A stretch of DNA of 48,824 bases from JAVJUS01 sp040220455 (GTDB taxonomy: Bacteria; Pseudomonadota; Alphaproteobacteria; DSM-16000; Inquilinaceae). This document shows positions 26,128 through 36,109 of this stretch, piece after piece. The first letter of the stretch is position 1. Each line of letters opens with the position of its first letter. A model generated the notes under the pieces. It ran no database searches and was not told where the DNA came from. It saw only the letters and a list, made by a program, of their open reading frames with translations. The position numbers were made by a program, and so were the translations under genes. The stretch is from the NCBI GenBank assembly GCA_040220455.1, contig JAVJUS010000136.1:1-48824 (forward strand), written 5' to 3'.

Positions 26128-27283
26128 GCCCGAGATCGCCCGCACCGCCGTCGCGCGGCAGCGCCCGCGCTTCCTGGGCGTCGTGCCGGTCACGCCGCTG
26201 ACGGCGCGCCGGCTGCACAACTTCCGGGCCAACAGCCGGGGCTACTGGTCCCTGATCCTCTTCCTGATCCTGTTCGGCCTGTCGCTGTTCGCCGAGTTCA
26301 TCGCCAACGACAAGCCGCTGCTCGTGCGCTACGACGACGCGTGGTACCTGCCCGTGCTCGTCGCCTACCCGGAGACCGCCTTCGGCGGCGAGTTCGAGAC
26401 CGAGGCGGAGTATCGCGACCCCTTCGTCCAGGACCTGATCACCGAGAAGGGGTGGATGATCTGGCCGCTGGTGCCCTTCTCCTACCAGACGATCAACTAC
26501 GACCTGCCGAGCCCGGCGCCGTCCCCGCCGGACGCCACGAACTGGCTGGGCACCGACGACCAGGGCCGCGACGTGCTGGCGCGGCTGATCTACGGCTTCC
26601 GCATCTCGATCCTGTTCGGCCTGGCGCTGACCTTCTTCGCGACCATCATCGGCGTCGCGGCGGGGGCGGTGCAGGGCTATTTCGGCGGCTGGACCGACTT
26701 GATCTTCCAGCGGGTCATCGAGATCTGGCAGGGCATGCCGGTCTTCTATCTGCTGATCATCATGTCGAGCGTGATCGTGCCCGGCTTCTGGTCGCTGCTG
26801 ATCATCCTGCTGCTGTTCTCCTGGATGGCCCTGGTCGGGGTGGTGCGCGCGGAGTTCCTGCGCGCGCGCAACTTCGACTATGTCCGCGCCGCCCGGGCGC
26901 TGGGCCAGCCCGACCGGGTCATCATGTTCAAGCACGTGCTGCCCAACGCCATGGTCGCCACGATCACCTTCCTGCCCTTCACCCTGACCGGCGCGATCAC
27001 CGCGCTGACGGGGCTCGACTTCCTGGGCTTCGGCCTGCCGCCGGGCTCGCCGTCGCTGGGCGAGTTGGTCCAGCAGGGCAAGTCGAACCTGCAGGCGCCC
27101 TGGCTGGGCTTCACCGCCTTCTTCGCCCTGGCGATCATGCTCAGCCTGCTGGTCTTCATCGGCGAGGCCCTGCGCGACGCCTTCGACCCGCGCAAGGCGG
27201 TGTCCGGCGGCGGCGCCCCGGCCAGGGCGCGCAAGGCCAAGGCACGGCGGGCCCGCGCGGCCGGCCAGACGGCGGCGGAGTAG
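26120..27283 (+). CDS. yejE: Peptide ABC transporter permease YejE
   Basis: 387 residues from a GTG that overlaps the end of yejB by eight bases. An N-terminal cytoplasmic segment with TPLTARRLHNFRANSRGYWSL is typical of YejE. A first helix is followed by a large periplasmic region (about residues 65-145) with LGTDDQGRDVLARLIYGFR, then five more helices. The EAA-like loop is FDYVRAARALGQPDRVIMFKHVLPNA. GLDFLGFGLPPGSPSLGELVQQG closes the domain. It pairs with YejB in the membrane. The C-terminal ~30 residues are basic (ARKAKARRARAAG) and extend beyond the family's usual end. Confidence 0.95.
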   Translation: MSEPEIARTAVARQRPRFLGVVPVTPLTARRLHNFRANSRGYWSLILFLILFGLSLFAEFIANDKPLLVRYDDAWYLPVLVAYPETAFGGEFETEAEYRDPFVQDLITEKGWMIWPLVPFSYQTINYDLPSPAPSPPDATNWLGTDDQGRDVLARLIYGFRISILFGLALTFFATIIGVAAGAVQGYFGGWTDLIFQRVIEIWQGMPVFYLLIIMSSVIVPGFWSLLIILLLFSWMALVGVVRAEFLRARNFDYVRAARALGQPDRVIMFKHVLPNAMVATITFLPFTLTGAITALTGLDFLGFGLPPGSPSLGELVQQGKSNLQAPWLGFTAFFALAIMLSLLVFIGEALRDAFDPRKAVSGGGAPARARKAKARRARAAGQTAAE

Positions 27284-27289
27284 AGCCCC

Positions 27290-28969
27290 ATGACCCTTTC
27301 CCAGGCCGGCGAGCGCGACCGCCGGAGCGACCCCGACGACCCGCCCGGTCCGCTGCTGACCGTCGACGACCTGTCGGTCGCCTTCGACATGCCGGGCGGC
27401 CCGGTCTCCGTCGTGCGCAATGTCGGCTTCTCGATCGATCGGGGGGAGACGGTCGCGCTGGTCGGCGAATCGGGCTCGGGCAAGTCGGTGACGGCGCTGT
27501 CGATCCTCCAGCTGCTGCCCTATCCGATGGCGAGCCACCCGTCGGGCTCGATCACCTTCCAGGGCACCGAGCTGGTCGACGCCGGGGAGAAGGTGCTGCG
27601 CACGATCCGCGGCAACCGGATTTCGATGATCTTCCAGGAGCCGATGACCTCGCTCAACCCGCTGCACACGGTCGAGCGCCAGGTCTCCGAGACGCTGCTG
27701 GTGCACAAGGGGCTGGGCAAGGCGGCGGCCCGGGCGCGCACGCTGGAGCTGTTGCGCCTGGTCGGCCTGCCGGAGGCCGAACGCCGGCTCGGCGCCTATC
27801 CCCACCAGCTCTCCGGCGGCCAGCGACAGCGCGTGATGATCGCCATGGCGCTGGCCAACGAGCCCGACCTCTTGATCGCCGACGAGCCGACGACGGCGCT
27901 CGACGTCACGATCCAGGCCCAGATCCTGGCGCTGCTGAAGGATCTCCAGCGCCGCTTCGGCATGGCGCTGATGCTCATCACCCACGACCTGTCGGTGGTG
28001 CGCAAGGTGGCCGACCGGGTCTGCGTCATGAACGAGGGCGAGATCGTCGAGCACGCGCCGGTCCGCCGGATCTTCGAGGACCCGCAGCACGCCTATACCC
28101 GCAAGCTTCTCAACGCCGAGCCCAAGGGCCATCCGCTGGTCGCGCCGGCCGACGCGCCGCTCGTCGTCCAGGGCGACGACGTCAAGGTCTGGTTCCCGAT
28201 CCAGCAGGGGCTGCTGCGCCGCACGGTCGGGCACATCAAGGCGGTCGACGGCATCGACGTCGCCGTGCGCGCCGGCCACACGGTCGGGGTCGTCGGGGAA
28301 TCGGGCTCGGGCAAGACGACGCTGGGACTCGCCCTGCTCCGCCTGATCGGCTCCCAGGGCGCCATCCGCTTCGAAGGCAAGCCGATCCAGGGCCTGCAGT
28401 TCGGCGACATGCGGCCGCTGCGGCGGCAGATGCAGATCGTCTTCCAGGATCCGTTCGGCTCGCTCAGCCCGCGCATGTCGGTCGGCGAGATCGTCGCGGA
28501 GGGCCTGCGCGTTCACGGCCTGGCCCACGGAACGGCCGAGCGCGAGGCGATGATCGTCGAGGCCCTGCGCGAGGTCGGCCTGGACCCGGAGACGCGCCAC
28601 CGCTACCCGCACGAGTTCTCCGGGGGCCAGCGCCAGCGCATCGCCATCGCGCGGGCCATGGTGCTCAAGCCGCGTTTCGTCGTGCTCGACGAGCCGACCT
28701 CGGCGCTCGACCGCTCGGTCCAGGCCCAGATCGTCGACCTGCTGCGCGACCTCCAGGACCGCCACGGGCTGGCCTACCTCTTCATCAGCCACGACCTGGC
28801 CGTCGTGCGCGCGCTGTCCGACTACATCATGGTGATGAAGGACGGCAAGGTGGTCGAGCAGGGCCCCGCCGCCAAGCTCTTCGACGCCCCCGAACAGCCC
28901 TACACCCAGGCCCTGTTCAAGGCCGCCTTCGACCTGGAGGCAGTGGACACGGACGTGGTGGCGACGTGA
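27290..28969 (+). CDS. yejF: Peptide ABC transporter ATP-binding protein YejF (fused double ATPase)
   Basis: 559 residues with two complete ABC ATPase domains in one chain, as in E. coli YejF. Domain one: Walker A GESGSGKS, signature LSGGQRQRV, Walker B LLIADEPTTALD and switch His in LITHD. Domain two: Walker A GESGSGKT, signature FSGGQRQRI, Walker B FVVLDEPTSALD and FISHD. Each is followed by the oligopeptide-transporter C-terminal region with a peptide-porter pattern (RRIFEDPQHAYTRKL and AKLFDAPEQPYTQAL). It energises transport by the YejBE channel. It begins six bases after the yejE stop and ends the operon, before a hairpin at 28983-29010. Confidence 0.96.
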   Translation: MTLSQAGERDRRSDPDDPPGPLLTVDDLSVAFDMPGGPVSVVRNVGFSIDRGETVALVGESGSGKSVTALSILQLLPYPMASHPSGSITFQGTELVDAGEKVLRTIRGNRISMIFQEPMTSLNPLHTVERQVSETLLVHKGLGKAAARARTLELLRLVGLPEAERRLGAYPHQLSGGQRQRVMIAMALANEPDLLIADEPTTALDVTIQAQILALLKDLQRRFGMALMLITHDLSVVRKVADRVCVMNEGEIVEHAPVRRIFEDPQHAYTRKLLNAEPKGHPLVAPADAPLVVQGDDVKVWFPIQQGLLRRTVGHIKAVDGIDVAVRAGHTVGVVGESGSGKTTLGLALLRLIGSQGAIRFEGKPIQGLQFGDMRPLRRQMQIVFQDPFGSLSPRMSVGEIVAEGLRVHGLAHGTAEREAMIVEALREVGLDPETRHRYPHEFSGGQRQRIAIARAMVLKPRFVVLDEPTSALDRSVQAQIVDLLRDLQDRHGLAYLFISHDLAVVRALSDYIMVMKDGKVVEQGPAAKLFDAPEQPYTQALFKAAFDLEAVDTDVVAT

Positions 28970-28982
28970 GGGGGGCTCCACG

Positions 28983-29010
28983 ATCGGCCGGGCGCGAGAA
29001 TCGCGCCGAT
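28983..29010 (+). terminator. Hairpin between yejF and the hipA-like gene
   Basis: Perfect 7-bp stem GGCGCGA/TCGCGCC around GAA, extended by ATCGG and CCGAT outside with a small bulge, 13 bp after the yejF stop and 15 bp before the stop of the convergent hipA-like gene. A short T/G-rich run follows. Likely a bidirectional stop. Confidence 0.45.
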
Positions 29011-29024
29011 TGGTTGGACGAGAA

Positions 29025-30869
29025 TCAGCCGAAGGAGTCGAACCCGTCAATTCGCCCGCGGCAGAGTTCGATCGCTTTGTCTGCTCGGGCCGTGAGGTCG
29101 GCGGACACCGACAGGCCGTCCGGCAGGCTCACGGCACCCAGCGCCCGAGCGAGGCTGCCTAGAAACTCGTCGATCGCGAGTTCCATGTTGCGGGGACCCA
29201 GGCTCATGGTTGCTGCAGCTCGCCTGAAATCGGCGCGGCGCAGGCGATCGTCCTTCCCGTTGAGCTTTAGGGCCATGCGGTCGGACTCGAGGCCCGGGAA
29301 AACGCGCGTGGTGACGGCATCGTAAAGCGGCGCGAGCCTTACGCTATCGAAACGCTTGCGCTCCGGCCCCGCGATCTTCAGCAGGGCAAGGTTCTTCAAA
29401 TGCATGTCCCCATCACCGATGAGCCAAGCAAAAAGGGCACGTTGAAGGAGGATTCGCAAATCCTCGTCCGGCTCGGTCGACACGGGGCGAAGGGCATGGG
29501 CGACGCGCTCGATCGTGCCATCGTATTTCGCATCCGGCGACAGGCCCAGGACCGAGCACATGTCTTCTAGGGCGATATGGCGCCGGTCGTCCGGGGACGT
29601 CCGGATGTCGAACCGCTCGACGAGAAGGGCTGGCGCCATGCCATCCGGCATTTGGACGAGCGCCACGTCCGGGGTTGCGAGCCCGACTCGGCGGCCGAGT
29701 GTCATTGCTAGATATTCTATCACAGGCAGCGCCTGGAAGGCGCCGGTGCCGGCGGGCTTCAAGATATGGGTAAATGGTAGTCGGCTGGCGATCGACAGGG
29801 TTCCGTTGCGATCCAAGTGCATCGGAGCCTTGATCTGAACGCCAGATAGGCGTGGCGTGCTCGCCCGAGCATAGAACTCGGCCAGGCCCGCCTCGAAATC
29901 CGATTCGATCGTCGAGCGGCCCGGACCGTCATAGGTCCCGGTGAAGAGGCCCTCGCGCGAATGGTCGACCAGTCGGGCAACGAGCACATCCGGCTCAATC
30001 GCGGTCGGGTCGGTTGTCGCTTCGGTTATCGTGATATTGGACATGTAGCGCTTGCCGGTCCGAAGCAGCGCGCGTTCGTCTCGTTTGCCTAGAACGCTCT
30101 CCAGCCAGCCTTCGGGGAGGAGGGACTGGATGAATGGCGGCAATCGTCCCGGTAGGCGCTGTTGGACAACCGGCAAGGCCGTGTCGGGATCAGCATCCCA
30201 GCGCCAGTCCACGCCGTCGTGGACCAGCGTTCCGAGCGGCTGACCGTGCCAGGCGACCGTCAGCCGTATCGTGGCTGCGTTCGGAGTCTCGTGGTCCGGC
30301 TGTGCATGTTGCAGGTATCGCTCCGCTCGCTCCGCCTCTCGGTGCCAGCCGTTCTGACGGGCAAGCACCCACACGGAATCCGCTGCGCTCCGAGGGCCTC
30401 CGTGCTCGTCGATCAGTCGACGCGCGAGATCGGCTCGATCGTCGTCGCTCATTGCAGCCGCAATTTCGCTGCGCTGCCGGAACGACTCGAGCAGTCGCTG
30501 TCGGGGTGACGATATCCGGATCGTGAATTCCCCCATTCCATCATCGACGACGGCGGGCACCGTATCGGCATGCGGCGGTGCCGCTGTCTGGGCGATCTCC
30601 AGGGTCCGGATCCGGGTGCGTTGCGCGCGCGGACCGCTCAAGAAGAGGCGGGCGTCGCGTGTCGGTCCCAAGCGGGAGGCGCTGGCGCCGGAAAGGTAGG
30701 CACGTGGATACAGATATCGCGCAATGCGAACGGCGTAGCGTAGGACACCAGCTTCGATATCGTCGTCGGCATCGACATAGACGCCGCGCATGAGTTTGAC
30801 GATTTTGCCGGTTTCGGCCTGGTAGTAGGCCCTGTCTTTATCCAGCGTCTCACCGACGAGATAGAGCAC
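29025..30869 (-). CDS. HipA-type serine/threonine kinase fused to an AbiEi-like N-terminal domain
   Basis: 614 residues from a GTG at 30869; a TTG at 30893 follows an in-frame stop directly and would add eight. Residues 1-190 resemble an AbiEi-type winged-helix antitoxin: GKIVKLMRGVYVD, then YLYPRAYLSGASASRLG. Residues ~200-285 are the HipA N-subdomain (RLTVAWHGQPLG, PPFIQSLLPEGW); the rest is a HipA kinase. Kinase residues are complete: Ser342 in RLSGVQIK (the autophosphorylation position), Lys371 in HILKP, VERFD, catalytic Asp488 in GDGDMHLKN and Asp517 in APLYD. In known HipBA/HipBST modules a separate HTH protein restrains a HipA that phosphorylates aminoacyl-tRNA synthetases. No hipB lies next to this gene, so the fused domain may be DNA-binding and inhibitory. 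The domain assignment of the N-terminus is from pattern only. Base composition is lower in GC than its neighbours. Confidence 0.82.
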   Translation of the reverse strand: MLYLVGETLDKDRAYYQAETGKIVKLMRGVYVDADDDIEAGVLRYAVRIARYLYPRAYLSGASASRLGPTRDARLFLSGPRAQRTRIRTLEIAQTAAPPHADTVPAVVDDGMGEFTIRISSPRQRLLESFRQRSEIAAAMSDDDRADLARRLIDEHGGPRSAADSVWVLARQNGWHREAERAERYLQHAQPDHETPNAATIRLTVAWHGQPLGTLVHDGVDWRWDADPDTALPVVQQRLPGRLPPFIQSLLPEGWLESVLGKRDERALLRTGKRYMSNITITEATTDPTAIEPDVLVARLVDHSREGLFTGTYDGPGRSTIESDFEAGLAEFYARASTPRLSGVQIKAPMHLDRNGTLSIASRLPFTHILKPAGTGAFQALPVIEYLAMTLGRRVGLATPDVALVQMPDGMAPALLVERFDIRTSPDDRRHIALEDMCSVLGLSPDAKYDGTIERVAHALRPVSTEPDEDLRILLQRALFAWLIGDGDMHLKNLALLKIAGPERKRFDSVRLAPLYDAVTTRVFPGLESDRMALKLNGKDDRLRRADFRRAAATMSLGPRNMELAIDEFLGSLARALGAVSLPDGLSVSADLTARADKAIELCRGRIDGFDSFG

Positions 30870-30871
30870 GA

Positions 30872-30910
30872 TTCCGATCTTTCCGTGTTTCAATCACGCG
30901 AAAATCGGAA
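30872..30910. promoter_or_regulatory. 39-bp palindrome A, candidate operator at the hipA-like start
   Basis: An imperfect palindrome beginning TTCCGATC and ending ATCGGAA, with 15 of 19 half-site positions paired, centred on 30891. It is 32/39 identical to palindrome B. It overlaps the TTG start, and lies just upstream of the GTG start, of the hipA-like gene, and covers the -10 position of a minus-strand promoter with TTGACC at 30929-30924 and GATTTT at 30906-30901. A protein bound here would block that promoter. Confidence 0.6.
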
Positions 30911-30934
30911 AATCGTGCGATCTGGTCAAGCATA

Positions 30935-30973
30935 TTCCGATTATCGCGTGTTTGAATCGCGCGAAAGTCGGAA
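30935..30973. promoter_or_regulatory. 39-bp palindrome B, candidate operator upstream of hipA-like promoter
   Basis: Second copy of the same 39-bp palindrome, beginning TTCCGATTA and ending GTCGGAA, with CGCGTG and CGCGCG inside. Its centre is 63 bp from that of palindrome A, equal to six helical turns, so both sites face the same side of the DNA. It lies upstream of the -35 TTGACC and 68 bp from the end of mutL. Confidence 0.6.
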
Positions 30974-31040
30974 TCGCCCGTGCGCCCGGGGGGCGCACCC
31001 ACCGCGAACCGATGCGCGGCGGCCCCGTCGGTCCCGGCCC

Positions 31041-32960
<1,920 letters not shown>

Positions 32961-33066
32961 GCCAGATATTGTAGGCCGACCCCGAGCGTGACGCCAGGGG
33001 TCGTGGATGACGGCGCGCTTCGGACCGACCACTCCAGCGTTGGCGGCGGCGGTCGCGGGGCCGACT

Positions 33067-33357
33067 TCAGGCCGGCCCGCCGACCGGCTCGAACGCGATG
33101 CGCAGGCGGGTTCCGGTCGCGCGGGCCAGCTTTGCCAGGGTTCGCGTGGAGGGCCGGGTTCGTCCACTTTCGAGGCGCGCGATGACGGATTGCGTCGTCG
33201 CCATCCGCCGGGCGAGGTCCGCCTGCGACAGGCCGGCCCGCGTCCGAGCCTCGATCACGGCCCGGGCCAGCTCGTACTCGCTCTCCAGCGCGTCATAGGC
33301 CTTCCGGTATTCCGGATCGTCACGCCACTTGTCGTGAAGGGTGTCGATATGGCTCAT
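33067..33357 (-). CDS. HigA-like XRE-family antitoxin
   Basis: 96 residues from the ATG at 33357, which overlaps the toxin stop as ATGA. The C-terminal half is a helix-turn-helix of the XRE/Cro type: GLSQADLARRMATTQSVIARLESG, then RPSTRTLAKLARATGTRLRIAFEP. The N-terminal ~35 residues (HIDTLHDKWRDDPEYRKAYDALE) resemble the acidic segment found in antitoxins of this class. It should bind and neutralise the RelE-like toxin encoded directly upstream and repress their promoter. Toxin-first order is the HigBA arrangement. It ends 107 bp before the start of mutL, which is on the same strand. Confidence 0.85.
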   Translation of the reverse strand: MSHIDTLHDKWRDDPEYRKAYDALESEYELARAVIEARTRAGLSQADLARRMATTQSVIARLESGRTRPSTRTLAKLARATGTRLRIAFEPVGGPA

Positions 33358-33695
33358 GAGTCGATCTCTTCGGCGCGGCGAAGGGCCAGTTCGATTTCTC
33401 GTCGGGGAGTCTTCTGCGTTTTCTTGACGAAGGCTCGAACTACCACGATCCGCTCTCCCCTGGCTGTTACGTAGATGGCACGGGATATACCGTCGCGCCC
33501 CCGCATTCGCATTTCCCAAAGTGGCCCCGTCAGGTGCCGGACATGGAGCGCGCCCACCTTCTCGGCCCCGAACGTCTCGAGTAATCGGGCGATACGCACG
33601 AAGCGGGCCCGCATGTCCGCCGGCAAGGCATCAAGCTCCGCGTCGACGGTCGCGTCCAGGGTTTCGACGGTCCAAGCGTTACTCATCGGCCCCAT
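33354..33695 (-). CDS. HigB/RelE-like toxin (phage Gp49-type)
   Basis: 113 residues from the ATG at 33695 (an ATG at 33686 is possible). The Gp49/HigB pattern is clear: LPADMRARFVRIARLLETFG, HLTGPLWEMRMRGRDG, SRAIYVTARGERIVVVRAFVKKTQKTP, REIELALRRAEE. In this family the toxin is a ribosome-dependent mRNA endonuclease. The overlap with the antitoxin gene indicates coupled translation. A -10-like TAAAAT at 33730-33725 and a weak TTAAAC at 33751-33746 lie upstream on the minus strand, with the spacer AT-rich (about 33690-33760), unlike the neighbours, which suggests the pair was acquired together. Confidence 0.85.
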   Translation of the reverse strand: MGPMSNAWTVETLDATVDAELDALPADMRARFVRIARLLETFGAEKVGALHVRHLTGPLWEMRMRGRDGISRAIYVTARGERIVVVRAFVKKTQKTPRREIELALRRAEEIDS

Positions 33696-33724
33696 AGCAT
33701 TTTTGCGATAATCAAATCAAGCGT

Positions 33725-33751
33725 ATTTTAGTGCCATAAACACACGTTTAA
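33725..33751 (-). promoter_or_regulatory. Candidate promoter of the higBA-like pair
   Basis: TAAAAT (5 of 6 to the -10 consensus) at 33730-33725 and TTAAAC at 33751-33746, spaced 15 bases, shorter than the ideal 17. The region also contains tandem TTGATT and TGATT words just before the toxin ATG that could be antitoxin-binding sites. Confidence 0.3.
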
Positions 33752-33930
33752 GGGGAATTCTATTCGGGCGAATGGTCCGAGCCGCGATCGAGACGCAGAA
33801 TGGGAGCCTGTCGGATCTCTGCCACACCCCCACGGATGCACGCGCGCGCCGGCTCTGGTAGCGTCCTGGCGCCCGGGGCCGGCGCTGTCGCCGGCCCGCC
33901 GCTTCGCCGCTCGCGAGGACACCACGCCCG

Positions 33931-35571
33931 ATGCCGACGCTGACCGAAACCCCCGCCTGGCAGGCGCTCGCCGCCCATCACGCCGAGATCGCCGGAACCT
34001 CCATGCGCGAGCTCTTCGCGCAGGACCCGGACCGCTTCGAGCGGTTCTCGCTCGAGGTCGACGGCGTCCTGCTCGACTATTCGAAGAACCGCGTGACCGA
34101 GACGACGATGGGCCTGCTCCTCGACCTGGCGCGCCAGGCCGATCTCGGCCGCTGGCGCGAGGCCATGTTCGCCGGGGAGAAGATCAACGGCACGGAGAAT
34201 CGGGCCGTCCTGCATACCGCCCTGCGCAACCGCTCGGGCGATCCGGTGCGGGTCGACGGCGAGGACGTGATGCCGGCCGTCAGGGCGGTGCTCGACCAGA
34301 TGCGCCGGTTCTCAGAGGCCGTGCGGTCGGGCGCGTGGACGGGCCACACGGGCAAACGGATCACCGATGTCGTCAATATCGGCATCGGCGGCTCCGACCT
34401 CGGCCCCGTCATGGTCTCGGAGGCGTTGAAGCCCTACCAGCACCCGGAGATCCGGCTGCACTTCGTCTCCAATGTCGACGGCAGCCACATCGCCGAGGCG
34501 CTGAAGGCGGTCGACCCCGAGACGACGCTGTTCATCGTCGCGTCGAAGACCTTCACCACGCAGGAGACGCTGACCAACGCCCATACCGCGCGGCGCTGGT
34601 TCCTGGACTCCGGCGCGCCGGAGGCCGCGATCGCCAGGCACTTCGTGGCCCTGTCGACCAACGCGGCGGAGGTCGCGAAGTTCGGCATCGACACCGACAA
34701 CATGTTCGTCTTCTGGGACTGGGTCGGCGGGCGCTATTCCGTCTGGTCGGCGATCGGGCTGCCGGTCGCCATCGCCATGGGCATGGACGCCTTCGAACGC
34801 TTCCTGGCCGGCGGCCACGCCATGGACCGGCATTTCCGCGACGCGCCGCTCGAGGCGAACATGCCGGTGATCCTGGCGCTGCTGGGCCTGTGGTACGACG
34901 ATTTCTTCGACGCCCAGGCCTATGCCTGCCTGCCCTACGACCAGTATCTCCACCGCCTGCCGGCCTACCTCCAGCAGCTCGACATGGAGAGCAACGGCAA
35001 GTCGATCGGCCGCGACGGCGAGCCGGTCATCCACCAGACCGGCCCGATCGTGTTCGGCGAGCCCGGCACCAACGGCCAGCACGCCTTCTACCAGCTCATC
35101 CACCAGGGCACGAAGCTGATCCCCTGCGACTTCATCGCCCCGGCGAAGAGCCACAACCCGATCGGCGACCACCACCCGATCCTGCTGTCCAACGTCTTCG
35201 CCCAGACCGAGGCGCTGATGAAGGGCAAGACCGAGGCCGAGGCGCGGGCCGAGCTGGAGGCCCAGGGCCTCGACCGGGCCGCCGTCGACGCGCTGGCGCC
35301 GCACAAGGTCTTCACCGGCAATCGGCCGACCAACACGATCCTGCTCGAACAGGTCGACCCGGAGCGCCTGGGCATGCTCATCGCGCTCTACGAGCACAAG
35401 GTCTTCGTCCAGGGGGTGATCTGGCAGATCTACAGCTTCGACCAGTGGGGGGTGGAGCTCGGCAAGCAGCTCGCCAAGGTGCTCTTGCCCAAGATGCAGG
35501 GCGCCGGCGCGGTCACCGACCACGACAGCTCCACCAATGGCCTGATCGCCGCCTACAAGCGCTGGCGCTAG
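33931..35571 (+). CDS. pgi: Glucose-6-phosphate isomerase
   Basis: 546 residues, full length. It interconverts glucose-6-phosphate and fructose-6-phosphate in glycolysis and gluconeogenesis. Clear marks: INGTENRAVLHTALRN, DVVNIGIGGSDLGPVM, IVASKTFTTQETLTNA, FWDWVGGRYSVWSAIGLP, MESNGKSI, GEPGTNGQHAFYQLIHQG and VFTGNRPTNTILLE. The GTNGQHAF segment holds the catalytic Glu-region and His residues of the family. It is a single-gene unit in divergent orientation to the higBA pair, with a hairpin-rich element starting at its stop codon. Confidence 0.98.
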   Translation: MPTLTETPAWQALAAHHAEIAGTSMRELFAQDPDRFERFSLEVDGVLLDYSKNRVTETTMGLLLDLARQADLGRWREAMFAGEKINGTENRAVLHTALRNRSGDPVRVDGEDVMPAVRAVLDQMRRFSEAVRSGAWTGHTGKRITDVVNIGIGGSDLGPVMVSEALKPYQHPEIRLHFVSNVDGSHIAEALKAVDPETTLFIVASKTFTTQETLTNAHTARRWFLDSGAPEAAIARHFVALSTNAAEVAKFGIDTDNMFVFWDWVGGRYSVWSAIGLPVAIAMGMDAFERFLAGGHAMDRHFRDAPLEANMPVILALLGLWYDDFFDAQAYACLPYDQYLHRLPAYLQQLDMESNGKSIGRDGEPVIHQTGPIVFGEPGTNGQHAFYQLIHQGTKLIPCDFIAPAKSHNPIGDHHPILLSNVFAQTEALMKGKTEAEARAELEAQGLDRAAVDALAPHKVFTGNRPTNTILLEQVDPERLGMLIALYEHKVFVQGVIWQIYSFDQWGVELGKQLAKVLLPKMQGAGAVTDHDSSTNGLIAAYKRWR

Positions 35572-35621
35572 TGTCCCGATCGGGAAGTGCGCGATAGCGC
35601 ACTTTGCATGAATCAGGACAC
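35571..35621. repeat. 51-bp palindromic element at the pgi stop
   Basis: Bounded by GTGTCC (35571-35576) and its complement GGACAC (35616-35621). Inside are a 12-bp perfect palindrome TCCCGATCGGGA (35574-35585) and a perfect hairpin with arms AAGTGCGC and GCGCACTT around GATA (35585-35604) followed by TTTG. The hairpin with its short T-run may end pgi transcription; the flanking inverted ends suggest a small mobile palindromic repeat. Confidence 0.5.
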
Positions 35622-36109
35622 CAACTGTATGAACCACACGAGAGCCGTCAAATCCGTATTCCGCGCTGCGGGAGGCGCGGACAGGATGCTCCACGTCGTT
35701 GCTGATGGGGCGATCGGTTCCAACTGACGCAATGATCGATCCGGATATCGCCCCGGACGGGACGGGAGACGCGCGTGTCGCCCGGCCGGCCCGGGTGGGC
35801 GCTGTCCGGTCGCGACCAAGCGGCGCGATCAGGATCTCTCGGTGGCATCGGCCATTCGAGGGGTGTGAGGATGACTGTCGGACGCGGGCCGACGGGGAAT
35901 CCGATCGTCGGACCGGGGCCATGGCGCCCCACGATCGGAGGCCGTGCCGCGTGGTCGTCGTTCTTGGGCTGACGAAAGGAGGAGCGGAAACGTTCGGACA
36001 AGCCATGCGGAGGCCGGGTCGATGGAGAGCGCGTCGCGCGATCCGTCGTCACGGCCTTCTAGAAGGTGGCCAGGGCGCGACCGCGCACGAGAAAACCCCG
36101 GGGGGAACC
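35622..36109. other. Leader/intergenic region upstream of the DmdA-like gene (about 490 bp)
   Basis: No separate gene is supported. An open frame runs through 35699-36109 in the frame of the following gene, but its translation is basic and of low complexity, and no candidate start matches family proteins. A strong Shine-Dalgarno-like AAAGGAGGAG at about 35976-35985 lies 18 bases before an ATG at 36004, so an N-terminally extended product of 439 residues is conceivable. No riboswitch fold was recognised. Confidence 0.4.

Noticed and set aside
21126..28969. Transporter taken as specific for microcin C
   Set aside because: That substrate is established only for some enterobacterial YejABEF systems; sequence here supports only a peptide-type importer.
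35699..36109. N-terminal extension of the DmdA-like protein by 137 residues
   Set aside because: Composition is basic and repetitive with no family-like block, and a better start with a plausible ribosome-binding site is at 36110.
36040..36109. Riboswitch upstream of the folate-enzyme-like gene
   Set aside because: No glycine, SAM, THF or cobalamin riboswitch core could be recognised in the leader.
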